Assembly (NCBI GenBank): GCA_016712415.1
Contig: JADJRC010000010.1
Location: forward strand, 124,001-188,000
Length of the DNA stretch: 64,000 nt
Direction of reading: 5' to 3'
Source of the DNA: Lewinellaceae bacterium
GTDB taxonomy: Bacteria > Bacteroidota > Bacteroidia > Chitinophagales > Saprospiraceae
Of this stretch, positions 16,653 through 27,000 are shown one piece after another. The position numbers were made by a program, and so were the translations under genes. The notes beneath the pieces were generated by a model that saw nothing but the letters and a program-made list of their open reading frames with translations, was not told the DNA's origin and made no database searches. Every line of letters starts with the position of its first letter. Position 1 is the stretch's first letter.

Positions 16653-18236
16653 TCACACTTCTGAGGTGAAATGGAACTGTATTTTCGGGAAATTCTCCTG
16701 CGCGGTCTGTAAAATCCACGCCGTTTCGGCCAGAAAAACGGTGTTGCCTTCGCTGTCCACCGCAATATCGCGTTTGCGGCGGTCGAGGAATTCCTGCATG
16801 GCTTTCGGGTCGTCTGCAGTGACCCAGCAGGCCTTGTGCAGGTTGACCGGCTCGTAGCGGCATTTGGCGCCGTATTCGCTTTCCAGGCGGTGCTGGATGA
16901 CCTCAAACTGGAGTTGCCCTACCGTGCCGATGATGCGACGCCCGTCGCTTTTGCGCGTAAACATCTGCGCCACGCCCTCATCCATCAGTTGGTCCAGGCC
17001 TTTGGCAAACTGTTTTTGTTTCATCGGGTCGGCGTTTTCCACATACCTAAACTGTTCGGGCGAGAAGGCCGGAATGCCTTTGAAATGCAGCATTTCTCCT
17101 TCTGTCAGGGTGTCGCCGATTTTGAAGTTGCCGGAGTCGTACAAGCCCACGACGTCGCCCGGATAGGCTTCCTCCAGCAGCGTTTTTTTGGAGGCCATGA
17201 ACATGGTGGGGTTGGGAAACTTCATGTCGCGCCCCAAGCGGATATGTTTGTAGTTCTTGTTGCGCTCGAACCTGCCGGAACAGATGCGCAGGAACGCGAT
17301 GCGGTCGCGGTGGCGGGGGTCCATGTTGGCAAATATCTTGAACACGAATCCGCTGAACTTGTCCTCCTCGGGCTTGACCAGGCGTTCCTCTGTGAAACGG
17401 GGGAGTGGGGTAGGGGCGATCTCTACGAAACAGTCGAGCAGTTCCTTTACGCCGAAATTGTTGACCGCCGAACCAAAGAATACCGGGCATATTTTGCCGG
17501 AGAGGTAGTCTTCCTTTTTAAAGTCGTGGTAAACGGTTTCGACGACTTCCACCTCTTCGCGCAGTTCGCGCGCGGCGCTTTCGCCGATGTGTTTTTCAAG
17601 ATCGGGATTGCCGAGGTCTTCAAAAATGATGATCTCTTCTTCATCCTGTTTGCCGTGCGGGTTGAACAGCACCAGTTTTTTCTCGTACAAATTGTACACA
17701 CCCTTGAACCGCTGCCCCATGCCGATGGGCCAGGAAAGCGGGCGCACCTTGACATCCAGTTTCTGTTCGATCTCGTCGAGCAGGTCGAAGGCGTCTTTGC
17801 CTTCCCGGTCGAGTTTGTTGATGAAAAAGATGAGCGGCGTATCGCGCATCCGGCAGACCTTGGTCAGTTTTTCGGTTTGTTTTTCCACGCCGTTGGCCAC
17901 GTCGATCACCACGATGGCGGAGTCGACGGCCGTGAGCGTCCGGTAGGTGTCTTCCGCAAAATCTTCGTGACCCGGCGTGTCCAATATATTGATTTGCAGG
18001 TTTCTGTATTCAAAACCCATGACCGATGTACTGACAGAAATACCGCGCTGGCGCTCTATTTCCATAAAATCGGACACCGTACTTTTTTTGATCTTGTTGC
18101 TTTTAACAGCACCGGCGGTCTGAATCGCGCCGCCGAAAAGCAGCAGTTTTTCCGTGAGGGTGGTTTTGCCGGCATCGGGGTGGGCTACGATGGCAAAGGT
18201 GCGGCGGCGGTGCAGTTCGTTTAGGAATTCGGACAT
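16653..18236 (-). CDS. prfC: Peptide chain release factor 3
   Basis: 527 residues, the normal RF3 length. The ATG at 18236 (MSEFLNELHRRRTFAIVAHPD) matches the family start; upstream in-frame codons are excluded. GTPase motifs: G1 AHPDAGKTTL, switch II DTPGHEDFAEDTYR, G4 NKLDREGKD. The domain II/III region has VFKIFANMDPRHRDRIAFLR and IIGTVGQLQFEVIQHRL, distinctive of RF3 against EF-G. RF3 is the GTPase that ejects RF1/RF2 from ribosomes after termination. A TAnnTTTG box lies about 64 bp upstream on the same strand. Confidence 0.97.
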   Translation of the reverse strand: MSEFLNELHRRRTFAIVAHPDAGKTTLTEKLLLFGGAIQTAGAVKSNKIKKSTVSDFMEIERQRGISVSTSVMGFEYRNLQINILDTPGHEDFAEDTYRTLTAVDSAIVVIDVANGVEKQTEKLTKVCRMRDTPLIFFINKLDREGKDAFDLLDEIEQKLDVKVRPLSWPIGMGQRFKGVYNLYEKKLVLFNPHGKQDEEEIIIFEDLGNPDLEKHIGESAARELREEVEVVETVYHDFKKEDYLSGKICPVFFGSAVNNFGVKELLDCFVEIAPTPLPRFTEERLVKPEEDKFSGFVFKIFANMDPRHRDRIAFLRICSGRFERNKNYKHIRLGRDMKFPNPTMFMASKKTLLEEAYPGDVVGLYDSGNFKIGDTLTEGEMLHFKGIPAFSPEQFRYVENADPMKQKQFAKGLDQLMDEGVAQMFTRKSDGRRIIGTVGQLQFEVIQHRLESEYGAKCRYEPVNLHKACWVTADDPKAMQEFLDRRKRDIAVDSEGNTVFLAETAWILQTAQENFPKIQFHFTSEV

Positions 18237-18299
18237 CGGAAGATGTGGTTGTAAATACATACGATCGCCAAATTTGGGCGGTCGGGCTGAAACGGGGCG

Positions 18300-18307
18300 C
18301 AAAAGTA
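18300..18307 (-). promoter_or_regulatory. Candidate Bacteroidetes -7 box for prfC
   Basis: Minus-strand TACTTTTG fits TAnnTTTG, the sigma-ABfr -7 element. It would give a leader of roughly 55 nt before the prfC ATG. No clear -33 TTTG at 19-21 bp. Confidence 0.4.
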
Positions 18308-18427
18308 GGCATACGGGGCCGGTTAAACCATTTATTTTTACATATTCCTTTACTAAAGGCAGCGACAGGCAGAACCGGAAGGTCTTGCCTTTTTACTCAA
18401 CAAAAACTTCATACATTAGCCGGTATT

Positions 18428-20572
18428 ATGAATCGTCTCGCCTTTTGCCTGTTCCTTTTCCTGGCGCCCTTATCCAGGTTATCGGCTACCCACATTGTCG
18501 GTGGAGAACTCACCTACAAATGTCTGGGCAACGACCTGTATGAAATTACCCTGACCGTCTATCGCGATTGCTACACCGGTGTGCCGTGGTTCGACAACCC
18601 TGCGGCCGTGGGCATTTTTGATTCCAGTTACAATCTGCTCCAGGTGCTGACGCTGGTATGGGATCCCTCATCCAACGACACGCTCCCCATTGTACTGTCG
18701 AACCCCTGCCTGACCGTGCCCCCGGACGTATGCGCCCACGGCACGCGCTATGTTGCCGTGGTAAACCTGCCTTTTCAGCCCGGCGGTTACAACGTCGTGT
18801 ACCAGCGATGTTGTCGCAACCAGTTGATCCGCAATATTGTAAGTCCACTGGCTACCGGTATTACCATCATTTCCACTATTTCGGAAAAAGCCTTGTTGCA
18901 GTGCAACAACAGCATTGTGTTCAACCAATGGCCACCCGTGGCGATATGTATACATGAGCCCATCGACTTTGACCACTCGGCTACCGATCCGGACGGCGAT
19001 TCGCTGGTGTATTACCTTTGTACGCCCCTGCAAGGGGCCGATTCGCTGATGCCGCTCCCGCAGCCGCCCAATCCCGGACCATACGAAGAGGTCGTCTGGA
19101 AAGACCCGCCCTACAACCTCAGCAATGTGCTGAGCGGCGACCCGCTGAGCATCGATCCGCTGACCGGCTTCATAACCGGGATACCCGCCACCATCGGCAA
19201 CTTTGTGGTAGGCGTGTGTGTGGACGAGTACCGCGACGACAGTCTTATTTCGACGACACGGCGCGATTTTCAGTACAACGTTTCCCAGTGCGGAAAGCCG
19301 GTCTCCGCTTTTTTTGTGCCTGAACTGATCTGCGATACCCTGGCAGTCAATTTCCTCAACCAGGGGCAAAATAATTACGATTACAAGTGGTATTTCGACT
19401 GGGGGGGCGATGATTCAAGCGTTTCTACGGCCTATTCACCCACCTTTACCTACCCGGATACGGGTTTTTATACCATCGCCCTTATTGCCGAACCGGATGA
19501 TCCCTGCCGCGACACCTCATTTCAAACGATACATGTGGTCAGTACGGAACTGGTGGCCGATGCGGATGTCGATTTCCCGCTGTGCTCCAACGGGGACTTT
19601 ATTATTTCGGCAACTGACAAAAGCGAAGATCCGGCGACCGGCATTGCGAGCCGCCTGTGGGAACTCACCGCGCCCGACAACACAGTGTACCTTTCCGACG
19701 AGGTTGACCCGGTGTTCCAGTTGTCGGCAGCCGGCGATTATGTGTTGTCCCTGACGGTAACATCGGGCAACGGCTGCACCAAAACAAGGCAGTTTCCCAT
19801 TTCCGTCCAGGGGCAGTTGCTCGATTCGCCCCTCAATGACCTGACGATTTGTGCCGGCGATTCGATAGCGCTCACCTCCGACGGCGGCAATCCGATGTAC
19901 CAGTATCAATGGTCGCCATCGACTGCCCTGTCGTCCACATCGATCGCAAATCCCGTTGCTTTCCCGTCGGTAACGACCTCGTACATACTCACTGTAAGTT
20001 ACGACGAGTGCATCGAACAGGACACCCTGACGGTAGCGATTGCGGACCCGGGGACTATTTCTGCCACCGCCACCCCGGCGTCCATTTTGCCCGGCAGTAC
20101 CTCGCAACTGGAGGCCATGTCGACCTCCGGAAGTGTATTTATTTGGGAACCGGCATCAACCCTTTCCGATGCCAATATCTGGAATCCGGTCGCGTCGCCG
20201 CTTGTGACCACCACTTACTTCGTCACCGTTCCGGTTGCCGGCAGTTGCGTGCTTCGCGATACCGTAATCGTGGAGGTCCGGTCGGTCAACTGCGACGACA
20301 TATATGTCTTTTTTCCAACGGCGTTTTCACCCAACGGCGATAATCAAAATGACCAGTTAAAACTGGAAAGCGCCATTGTCACGGAGGTGTACTGGGTGGT
20401 CTACAACCGCTGGGGGGAAAAGGTGTTTGAAGCCAATGCGCTGGACGATGCGTGGGACGGGACCTTCCGCGGCGACCCGCAGCCTGCAGAGACCTATGGA
20501 TACTACCTGAAAGCGCGCTGTGTGGGCGGAACGGAATACGAGGAGAAGGGCAATGTCACGCTGTTGCGGTAG
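18428..20572 (+). CDS. PKD-domain protein with gliding/T9SS type B C-terminus (paralogue A)
   Basis: 714 residues from the ATG at 18428, which begins a signal peptide (MNRLAFCLFLFLAPLSRLSA). The mature N-terminus THIVGGELTYKCLG and the CC-containing stretch VVYQRCCRN are shared with the paralogue at 21027-23297. A DHSATDPDGDSLVYYL segment (cadherin/Ig-like calcium-type loop) follows, then PKD-like modules (YSPTFTYPDTGFYTI) and a type B tail (FPTAFSPNGDNQND, VYNRWGEKVFEA). Expected to be exported by T9SS and surface-located. Role probably adhesive or structural; inference. Confidence 0.9.
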   Translation: MNRLAFCLFLFLAPLSRLSATHIVGGELTYKCLGNDLYEITLTVYRDCYTGVPWFDNPAAVGIFDSSYNLLQVLTLVWDPSSNDTLPIVLSNPCLTVPPDVCAHGTRYVAVVNLPFQPGGYNVVYQRCCRNQLIRNIVSPLATGITIISTISEKALLQCNNSIVFNQWPPVAICIHEPIDFDHSATDPDGDSLVYYLCTPLQGADSLMPLPQPPNPGPYEEVVWKDPPYNLSNVLSGDPLSIDPLTGFITGIPATIGNFVVGVCVDEYRDDSLISTTRRDFQYNVSQCGKPVSAFFVPELICDTLAVNFLNQGQNNYDYKWYFDWGGDDSSVSTAYSPTFTYPDTGFYTIALIAEPDDPCRDTSFQTIHVVSTELVADADVDFPLCSNGDFIISATDKSEDPATGIASRLWELTAPDNTVYLSDEVDPVFQLSAAGDYVLSLTVTSGNGCTKTRQFPISVQGQLLDSPLNDLTICAGDSIALTSDGGNPMYQYQWSPSTALSSTSIANPVAFPSVTTSYILTVSYDECIEQDTLTVAIADPGTISATATPASILPGSTSQLEAMSTSGSVFIWEPASTLSDANIWNPVASPLVTTTYFVTVPVAGSCVLRDTVIVEVRSVNCDDIYVFFPTAFSPNGDNQNDQLKLESAIVTEVYWVVYNRWGEKVFEANALDDAWDGTFRGDPQPAETYGYYLKARCVGGTEYEEKGNVTLLR

Positions 20573-20578
20573 CCCTCA

Positions 20579-21025
20579 TCAGACCAGTTGCTTTTCGAGT
20601 AATATCTGGAGCCTGCCGCTGTCTTTTTGGGCAGTACCGGTAATGTCGAAGCCGCATTGCAGGTTGAGGATCAGCATGCCTTTCCATTGGTTGTAGGTTT
20701 TGGTACGGATCAGCCGGTACCCGTTTTCCCGGCACCAGGCATGCTGCTCCAGCATCAGCATGCGGGCGATGCCCTGACGCCTGTATGCCTCCAAAACCCC
20801 GCCTATCCAGCTGTAAAAGACGCCGTCGCCCAGATCGTAACCCGTTTTAAACCCGACTACTTCTCCGTTTTCTACGGCTAAAAGCGTGAAAAGTGCATGC
20901 TTTTCACGCATCCGGCTGTAAAACTTCGAGTGGTCCATTTGACCGAAAACGGCGTTGCAAATGGCGAAAATTGTATCCGACCTTTCCGGGCCGGGCCATC
21001 CGTATATCGGTTCTATGGTAACCAT
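20579..21025 (-). CDS. GNAT family N-acetyltransferase
   Basis: 148 residues from the ATG at 21025 (MVTIEPIYGW), which lies 1 nt after the stop of the upstream PKD gene, so the two are probably co-transcribed. Acetyl-CoA binding motif A is recognisable as GGVLEAYRRQGIARMLML, with the usual GFKTGYDL strand before it and YNQWKGMLILN after. It should transfer an acetyl group from acetyl-CoA to an amine; substrate unknown. Linkage to a secreted T9SS protein has no obvious functional meaning. Confidence 0.85.
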   Translation of the reverse strand: MVTIEPIYGWPGPERSDTIFAICNAVFGQMDHSKFYSRMREKHALFTLLAVENGEVVGFKTGYDLGDGVFYSWIGGVLEAYRRQGIARMLMLEQHAWCRENGYRLIRTKTYNQWKGMLILNLQCGFDITGTAQKDSGRLQILLEKQLV

Positions 21026-21026
21026 A

Positions 21027-23297
21027 TCATCGCAACAAAGTGGCGAATCCCTTAAACTCAAACGGCTCGCCGCGTGGTCCGGTAAACGAAACCAGGTAAA
21101 CATAAACACCTGCCGGCGACATGCCGCCGGTGTTTTGCGCCCTGCCGTTCCACTCGTCGTTGGGGTTCGACGTCTCATACACCAACTCACCCCAGCGGTT
21201 CCAGATGGTCATGCGGAAGTTGGTAGCGCCCTCCAGGTAGCCTTTTCCGAGGAAACCGTCGTTGAGGCCGTCGCCGTTGGGTGTAAAGGCGTTGGGCATA
21301 TTCCACAAAACGATGGGACGGATATCCAGGTACTTGATCATGGAATCCTTGCAACCGGCGGGATGCGTGACGATGAGGCGCACCTTTACCAGGCCGGTAT
21401 CGGGGAAGGCGTAAACCGGGTTTTGTTCTATGGTCGTTTTATAGTTGCCCAGTTGCCAGTTCCAGTGCACTGCGCCGGTAGACAGGTCGGTAAACTGTAC
21501 CGTGTTGTTAAAGTTGGACAGGTCGGTGTCGGGGTCGCATTCAAAGTTGGCGATCGGAGAAGGCTCAATTTTGATCAGGTTGGGAAAGTCATCGGAGGTA
21601 AAGCAGCCGATGGGCGAGGTGATAGACACGCTCACATTATAAATGCCCGGTTCTGTATAGGTATGTGTCGGGCTGATGATGTCTTCAATCGTTTTGCCAT
21701 CGCCGAAATCCCATACAATATGATAGGTCTCGTCGATCGGTGTCGAGAGGTTGTTGAAAAATATATCTGCCGGAGAACAACCCAGGTAACTGCTGGGCTG
21801 GATAATAATAAGCGGTGGAACAGGGAACCAATTGATGAACTGGGTGGTATCATCTGAGCAGAGATTCTGATCGACTACCCGCAACCTGACGGGTTGATTG
21901 CCAGGGTCGGCGTACTGATATACAGGGTTTTGATCGTTGGACCTTGCTCCGGGCGGACCGAAATGCCAGTCCCAGTAATTGACCACGCCATCGCCATAGG
22001 ATTGGTCGGTAAAGACCACAGGCCCGGCTACGCAGGTATCGTAGTCGTAAGCGAAATCGGCAGTAACCTCGGGGTAAATCTCAATATTGATGTAAGCCGT
22101 ATCGCCACATTCCGATTTGGGGTTCAACATCAGCAAGCCGGTATAACTCCCGACACCAGGGAAAGTGACGTTCGCATCCCAGTTATTTTTATCGCTGAAA
22201 GTGGAATCCGGCGAGAAAACAAACCGCCACTCAAAGGAATCTATTTTGGCCTGGTCGACGCTTTCATTGTTAAAAAATATGGTGTTCCTGCCGCACGATT
22301 TTATGACGTACTGGTTGGGGCCGACAATTTTGGAAGAATCGGTTGTAATGCTGGCCAGCACTGTCGGCTCGCAATCGGCGACATTGAACTGAAAATCTCG
22401 TTTTACGGTAGACAGCAGCACCCCGTTCCGGAACTCCTGGACGCAGACCCCTACCACAAACTGACCGAGCATATTGGGCTTCCCGGTGATGAGTCCTGTA
22501 GTTGAGTTAATGGTGATTTGAGGCGCCCCTCCCATGGGGTTGCCGGGCGTAAGGGGGGGGATAAATGTCACATTGTCAAAAGGCGGCGCACAGGGCGGTG
22601 ATGGTTTTGCGCCTTCGCAGGACGACAGCGCGGGGTTGTTCAGCAAAGGACCGCCTCCGGTAAAAGGCGCACAAAAACTGTACACCAACTGGTCGCCTTC
22701 CAGGTCCGTCGCAGAATGGTCGAAATCGATATTGAAATCCTTACAGATCACGATAGGCGGAAAATTGTTGAAAACGGGGCTGTTGTTGCACTGTTGTTGT
22801 GCAGCCGCTGTCAGTTCCACCATGTATGTAGCGCCGACGTCTCCGGGAGTGAGGATATTCGTGATGGAAGTATTGCGGCAACAACGCTGGTAAACAATGA
22901 AATAACTACCCGTTTGCAAGATGGGCAAGGTGCGGGTAAATACATAGGTTGCTTGCTCTACACAAACATTCGATGGGAATTTATCCACACAGGCAGGCGT
23001 ATCGGCCTCCAGCGGCTTGATACCCATGGTGTTGACAGTGAAAGTGATAAACAGGTTGTTATTGGAGAGAGAACCCTGGTAGATAGCCATTTCCGCAGGA
23101 TTATCGAACGCAGCGCCGTTCCCCTGGCAGTCCCGATAGATTTTCATCGTAAACCGGTACTGCCGCTGATTATTTGGAGCGTCGCCAAGGCACTCGTAAG
23201 TGATTTCGCCACCAATTATGTGCATTGCCGGTAAAATGGCAGGCAAACAAACCAATGAAAGTATTGCAATGAGCGTTATTGTCCCTCTCTTGACCAT
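21027..23297 (-). CDS. PKD-domain protein with gliding/T9SS type B C-terminus (paralogue B)
   Basis: 756 residues from the ATG at 23297 (MVKRGTITLIAILSLVCLP, signal peptide). It shares HIIGGEITYECLG, IYRDCQGN and FIVYQRCCRN with paralogue A and the same DHSATDLEGDQLVYSF block. At least two PKD units are visible (PTHTYTEPGIYNVSV; NPVYAFPDTGLVKV). The type B tail is MPNAFTPNGDGLND, IWNRWGELVYET. T9SS-dependent surface or secreted protein. The two paralogues point toward each other with the acetyltransferase between, consistent with inverted duplication. Confidence 0.9.
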   Translation of the reverse strand: MVKRGTITLIAILSLVCLPAILPAMHIIGGEITYECLGDAPNNQRQYRFTMKIYRDCQGNGAAFDNPAEMAIYQGSLSNNNLFITFTVNTMGIKPLEADTPACVDKFPSNVCVEQATYVFTRTLPILQTGSYFIVYQRCCRNTSITNILTPGDVGATYMVELTAAAQQQCNNSPVFNNFPPIVICKDFNIDFDHSATDLEGDQLVYSFCAPFTGGGPLLNNPALSSCEGAKPSPPCAPPFDNVTFIPPLTPGNPMGGAPQITINSTTGLITGKPNMLGQFVVGVCVQEFRNGVLLSTVKRDFQFNVADCEPTVLASITTDSSKIVGPNQYVIKSCGRNTIFFNNESVDQAKIDSFEWRFVFSPDSTFSDKNNWDANVTFPGVGSYTGLLMLNPKSECGDTAYINIEIYPEVTADFAYDYDTCVAGPVVFTDQSYGDGVVNYWDWHFGPPGARSNDQNPVYQYADPGNQPVRLRVVDQNLCSDDTTQFINWFPVPPLIIIQPSSYLGCSPADIFFNNLSTPIDETYHIVWDFGDGKTIEDIISPTHTYTEPGIYNVSVSITSPIGCFTSDDFPNLIKIEPSPIANFECDPDTDLSNFNNTVQFTDLSTGAVHWNWQLGNYKTTIEQNPVYAFPDTGLVKVRLIVTHPAGCKDSMIKYLDIRPIVLWNMPNAFTPNGDGLNDGFLGKGYLEGATNFRMTIWNRWGELVYETSNPNDEWNGRAQNTGGMSPAGVYVYLVSFTGPRGEPFEFKGFATLLR

Positions 23298-23359
23298 AGT
23301 ATGCAAGGTGTTTATAAGTATATGGGGATTGTTGCACAAAAATCAGACTTTTGCGTTCC

Positions 23360-23367
23360 CAAAAGTA
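23360..23367 (-). promoter_or_regulatory. Candidate -7 box for the 21027-23297 gene
   Basis: Minus-strand TACTTTTG (TAnnTTTG) lies in the 97-bp gap between divergent genes. It would give a leader of about 55 nt. No good -33 match. Confidence 0.4.
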
Positions 23368-23394
23368 CATCCGTAAACGATTTTTAACCACTAA

Positions 23395-23976
23395 ATGTTG
23401 GGTATGTTCCTGCTACGCGACGACATTTCAGAGATTGTTCGCCTCGTTCAAAACGGAGGCCTTATTTGTTATCCCACGGATACCGTGTGGGGAATCGGTT
23501 GCGACGCAACCAACGAAGCGGCTGTAGCCCGTGTTTCGGCGCTTAAAGGCAGGGCTCCTGATAAGGGCTACATCCTGCTGGTGTCTGACATAGATATGCT
23601 GAAACGATACGTTCCCAAGATACATCCCCGGCTTGAAACGCTTCTCGCCTTCCATCAGCGCCCTTTGACGGTGATCTACGAAAAAAATACCGGCCTTCCC
23701 GATATAGTGAAAGCGCCGAACGGTTCGGTAGCCATCCGTGTGGCACAGGATGAGTTTTGCCAGGAACTGATCAGGACGCTGGACAGGCCGCTGGTCAGCA
23801 CTTCTGCCAATAAAAGCAATGAACCTTTCCCGGTTTCCTATGGCGCCATCAGCAGTGAGATACTGGGCGGGGTCGATTACGTGGTGAAATACCGGCAAGA
23901 CGACAAGACCCCGCACGAACCCTCGTCCATAGCCCGACTGGACCGGCATCAGGAACTGGAGTTTCTTCGGGATTGA
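23395..23976 (+). CDS. tsaC: L-threonylcarbamoyladenylate synthase (YrdC/Sua5 family)
   Basis: 193 residues, the size of stand-alone TsaC/YrdC. Motifs: CYPTDTVWGIGCDA near residue 30, ALKGRAPDKGYILLVSD, NGSVAIRV and PLVSTSANKSNEPFP. The enzyme makes threonylcarbamoyl-AMP from threonine, bicarbonate and ATP for tRNA t6A37 modification in the cytoplasm. The KGR tripeptide stands where KxR is conserved. The start may be the ATG at 23404 instead. Close relatives of the YciO type cannot be fully excluded. Confidence 0.88.
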   Translation: MLGMFLLRDDISEIVRLVQNGGLICYPTDTVWGIGCDATNEAAVARVSALKGRAPDKGYILLVSDIDMLKRYVPKIHPRLETLLAFHQRPLTVIYEKNTGLPDIVKAPNGSVAIRVAQDEFCQELIRTLDRPLVSTSANKSNEPFPVSYGAISSEILGGVDYVVKYRQDDKTPHEPSSIARLDRHQELEFLRD

Positions 23977-24027
23977 TAAACGACTTGTTTTCAACGTATT
24001 GCAAAGCCGGTTTGGCGCGGCATGGCT

Positions 24028-27000
24028 TTATTGTACGGGCCTCTTGCCCGGCGGCATGTCGTACAAAAGCATCGGGGCGTTGTTTCGGGCAACCAGTAAC
24101 CTGCTTCGGTTTGGGCTGTTAATCACGGCCAGTCCCCGTGTAGAACCTTCCAGGAGCAGTCCGCTTTTACGCCGGGGTATCTGCCGGAAAGAGCCATTTC
24201 CGTCATTTGCCAGCACACAACCGTACGACCCGAAGTACTGCCCTGTTTCGGGCTTGCAGCGTTCGTGGTTCCCGGCGAGTAGTATATCCGTTTTCCCGTC
24301 ACCGGTAATGTCCTGTAATACAAGGGCAAACACGGGTGTTTGCTGGGCGGGCAAGGGTAGGGGTTCCAGCCCGAATTTCCCGCCGCCCCGGTTCCACAAG
24401 ATACAGGACCGTAATTCAAAGGCCTCTTTTTGAATCGCACCCGCCATTTGCTCCGGCGTAAACATGTCTTCTATTGTCCGGTTTTTATAGTCGTCGAATT
24501 TCAGGAATCGCTTTTTCAACATGGGCAACTGCCTGACCAGGTCGTTACGCTGAACAAGCGGGTACGACCGGTCGCCGTTGTACTGACACAAAATGGATTC
24601 TTCGCGGCCATTGGCGTCAAAGTCGGCAACATACACCGAAAGCGGCTTTTCCGAAGATGCCTTGAACCGGGTATTCAGGCCCCAGTTGCCCAGAACAAAG
24701 TCTTCGTTGCCGTCGCCGTCAAGGTCGGCAGCCCTGATGCAATTCCACCAGCCGGCTGAACGGTTCAGCACACCTGTCAGCATCTGTAATTTACCGTCGT
24801 CGTTCCGGAATATTCTGACGGGCTCCCACTCGCCGACGGTAATCAGGTCGGGGTCTTTGTCTCCGTCGATATCCGACCAGACGGCGTCTGTGATCATGCC
24901 CAGGTCGTGGCCTTGGTCGTCTTTCAACGGCATTGGAGTGAAGCGCCCGGAGCCGTCGTTGAACATCAGGAAAGACGCCGGCGACTGACCGTAACGGCCG
25001 GGTATGAGGCGCATGCCGACAAAAAGGTCGGTGTCGCCGTCATTGTCGATATCTGCCGGGCGAACGCATCCGGTGCTGAACGGTTTGGAAGCAGGAAGGG
25101 CGTCTGCTTTCCGTTTGAAATGACCACGCCCGTCGTTGAGATAGAGGCGGTCCTGCAACGCCGGCTCGCCGGGCTCGAACTCATTGCTGCCGCTGCCTAC
25201 ATATAAATCCAGATCCCTGTCGCCGTCTGCATCGAAGAACACCGCAGTCACATCTTCACCTGCCAGATCCCGCTCAATATCCGGTTGTTGGGTGCGCTGG
25301 AAAGCGCCCGTTGTGTTTTGAATAAAAACGGCTCCCGGCTGCCCGGCTGCTCCGCCGGCAAAAAAGTCGTCCAGCCCGTCCCCGTTTACATCTCCGGTTG
25401 CCAGGGTCGGCCCTTCAGCAGAATACATGCGAAACAGCAACGCCTCCCGATTAAAGTCGGAATAATCCGATTCGCGGTGGGCGAAAACCGGCTGCTGTGC
25501 GGAAAGCCCGAACAGTGTTTTTCCCGGAACGGGTTTGGACAGTGCGACGGCGGCCGGTTCAGGGGTGTCGCCTTCCTGAATATCTATTTCTTCATTTACG
25601 GTCAATCCTGCGCTGGTCCAAACCCTTCCGGACGGAAACTGTACCCGGAAGGTGTCGATGGTGGTTACGTCGCCCAATCCAAAGTGCAGGCGGTAGTCGA
25701 CCCCTGATTCAAAGCCGCGCATGGGCGACAATTCCTGGTAAAACGTTTTATTTCCGGCTTTCAGGGTAACCTGTGCGCCCAAACAACGCGTATTGAGCCC
25801 GCCTTCACCCGAAAAGCGGACTTTCAGCCAGTTGGCGCCGGGTTTTGCAAAGCCACTGACGGTTTCATTCCGGTACACAAAACATGGCATGTTCACGTTA
25901 TTGACCACCAGGTCGAGGTCGCCGTCGTTGTCGAGGTCGCCATAGGCGGAACCGTTGGAAAACGACGGTTGTGCGAGCCCCCAGTCTTCTGCGACGTTCT
26001 GGAAAACCAGCCCTGTTGAATCTGCCTTGTTTTGGAACAGATAATTGGGTAGCGCCTGGGAAGGCATGGCGTCGATGAGCATTTTGATTCCCTGGCCGGG
26101 ATTTGCCTTGAGCACTTTTGAAATGGCTGCCGGATCGGAATAAAAGTTCAGGTAATCCTGGTCGAGCAGGTCCTTGCCGATGCCGTTTGCCACGAAAATG
26201 TCTTTATAACCGTCGTTGTCGAAATCGGCGAGCAGGGCGCCCCAGCTCCAGTCTGTAGCCCAAACCCCCGCCTGTCTTCCAACCTCGGAAAACGTTCCGT
26301 CGCCGTTGTTGAGTTGCAACACATTGCGTCCGAACTGCCTGTGATAGCCCGAATGCAGGCCCAGTTGGTAGGTTTCCCAGGAATCGAAGGCTGCTTTGGT
26401 TTTGTATCGGGCATCGTCGGGAGGAACCATTTCTGTCACGAAAATCTCCGGGAAGCCGTCGTTGTTCAGGTCGGCCATGTCGGCGCCCATGGAGCCCTTG
26501 CTGATCTCGGGTATTGTTTTCACCAGCACCTCTTCGAATGTGCCGTCGCCCTTGTTGTGGTACAGGTAGTCGCGCTCGAAGAAGTCGTTGGAAATAAACA
26601 GGTCCTGCCAGCCGTCCCGGTCGTAATCGCCGACGGTCACGCCCAGGCCGAATCCGATGGCAGAAGCATAAATACCTGATGTCAGGGTGACATCGCTGAA
26701 GCGGTTTTCTGCCTGGCCGCCGGGGTTAATGCTGTTGTTTTTCAAGAGTTTGTTGCCGCCGTTGGGGTCGGGTATGTCGCGTTGACCGGGGCGGTAATCG
26801 TATCCGCCGACGCTTCTTATCGAGTTATTGAGCAGGTAACAGTCGAGGTCGCCGTCGCGGTCGTAGTCGAAAAATGCCGCGTGCGTGCTGAGGCCGGTAA
26901 AATCAAGGCCCCATGCGCCTGATTGTTCGGTAAAGGTGCCTGACCAGTCATTTCCTGCGGCAGCGCCCTGATTGATGAACAGTTCGTTGTGTCGCCTGGC

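Noticed and set aside
16603..16906. N-terminal extension of the glutathione peroxidase frame
   Set aside because: It overlaps the end of prfC on the same strand in another frame and has no family match; the signal-anchor start at 16603 is better.
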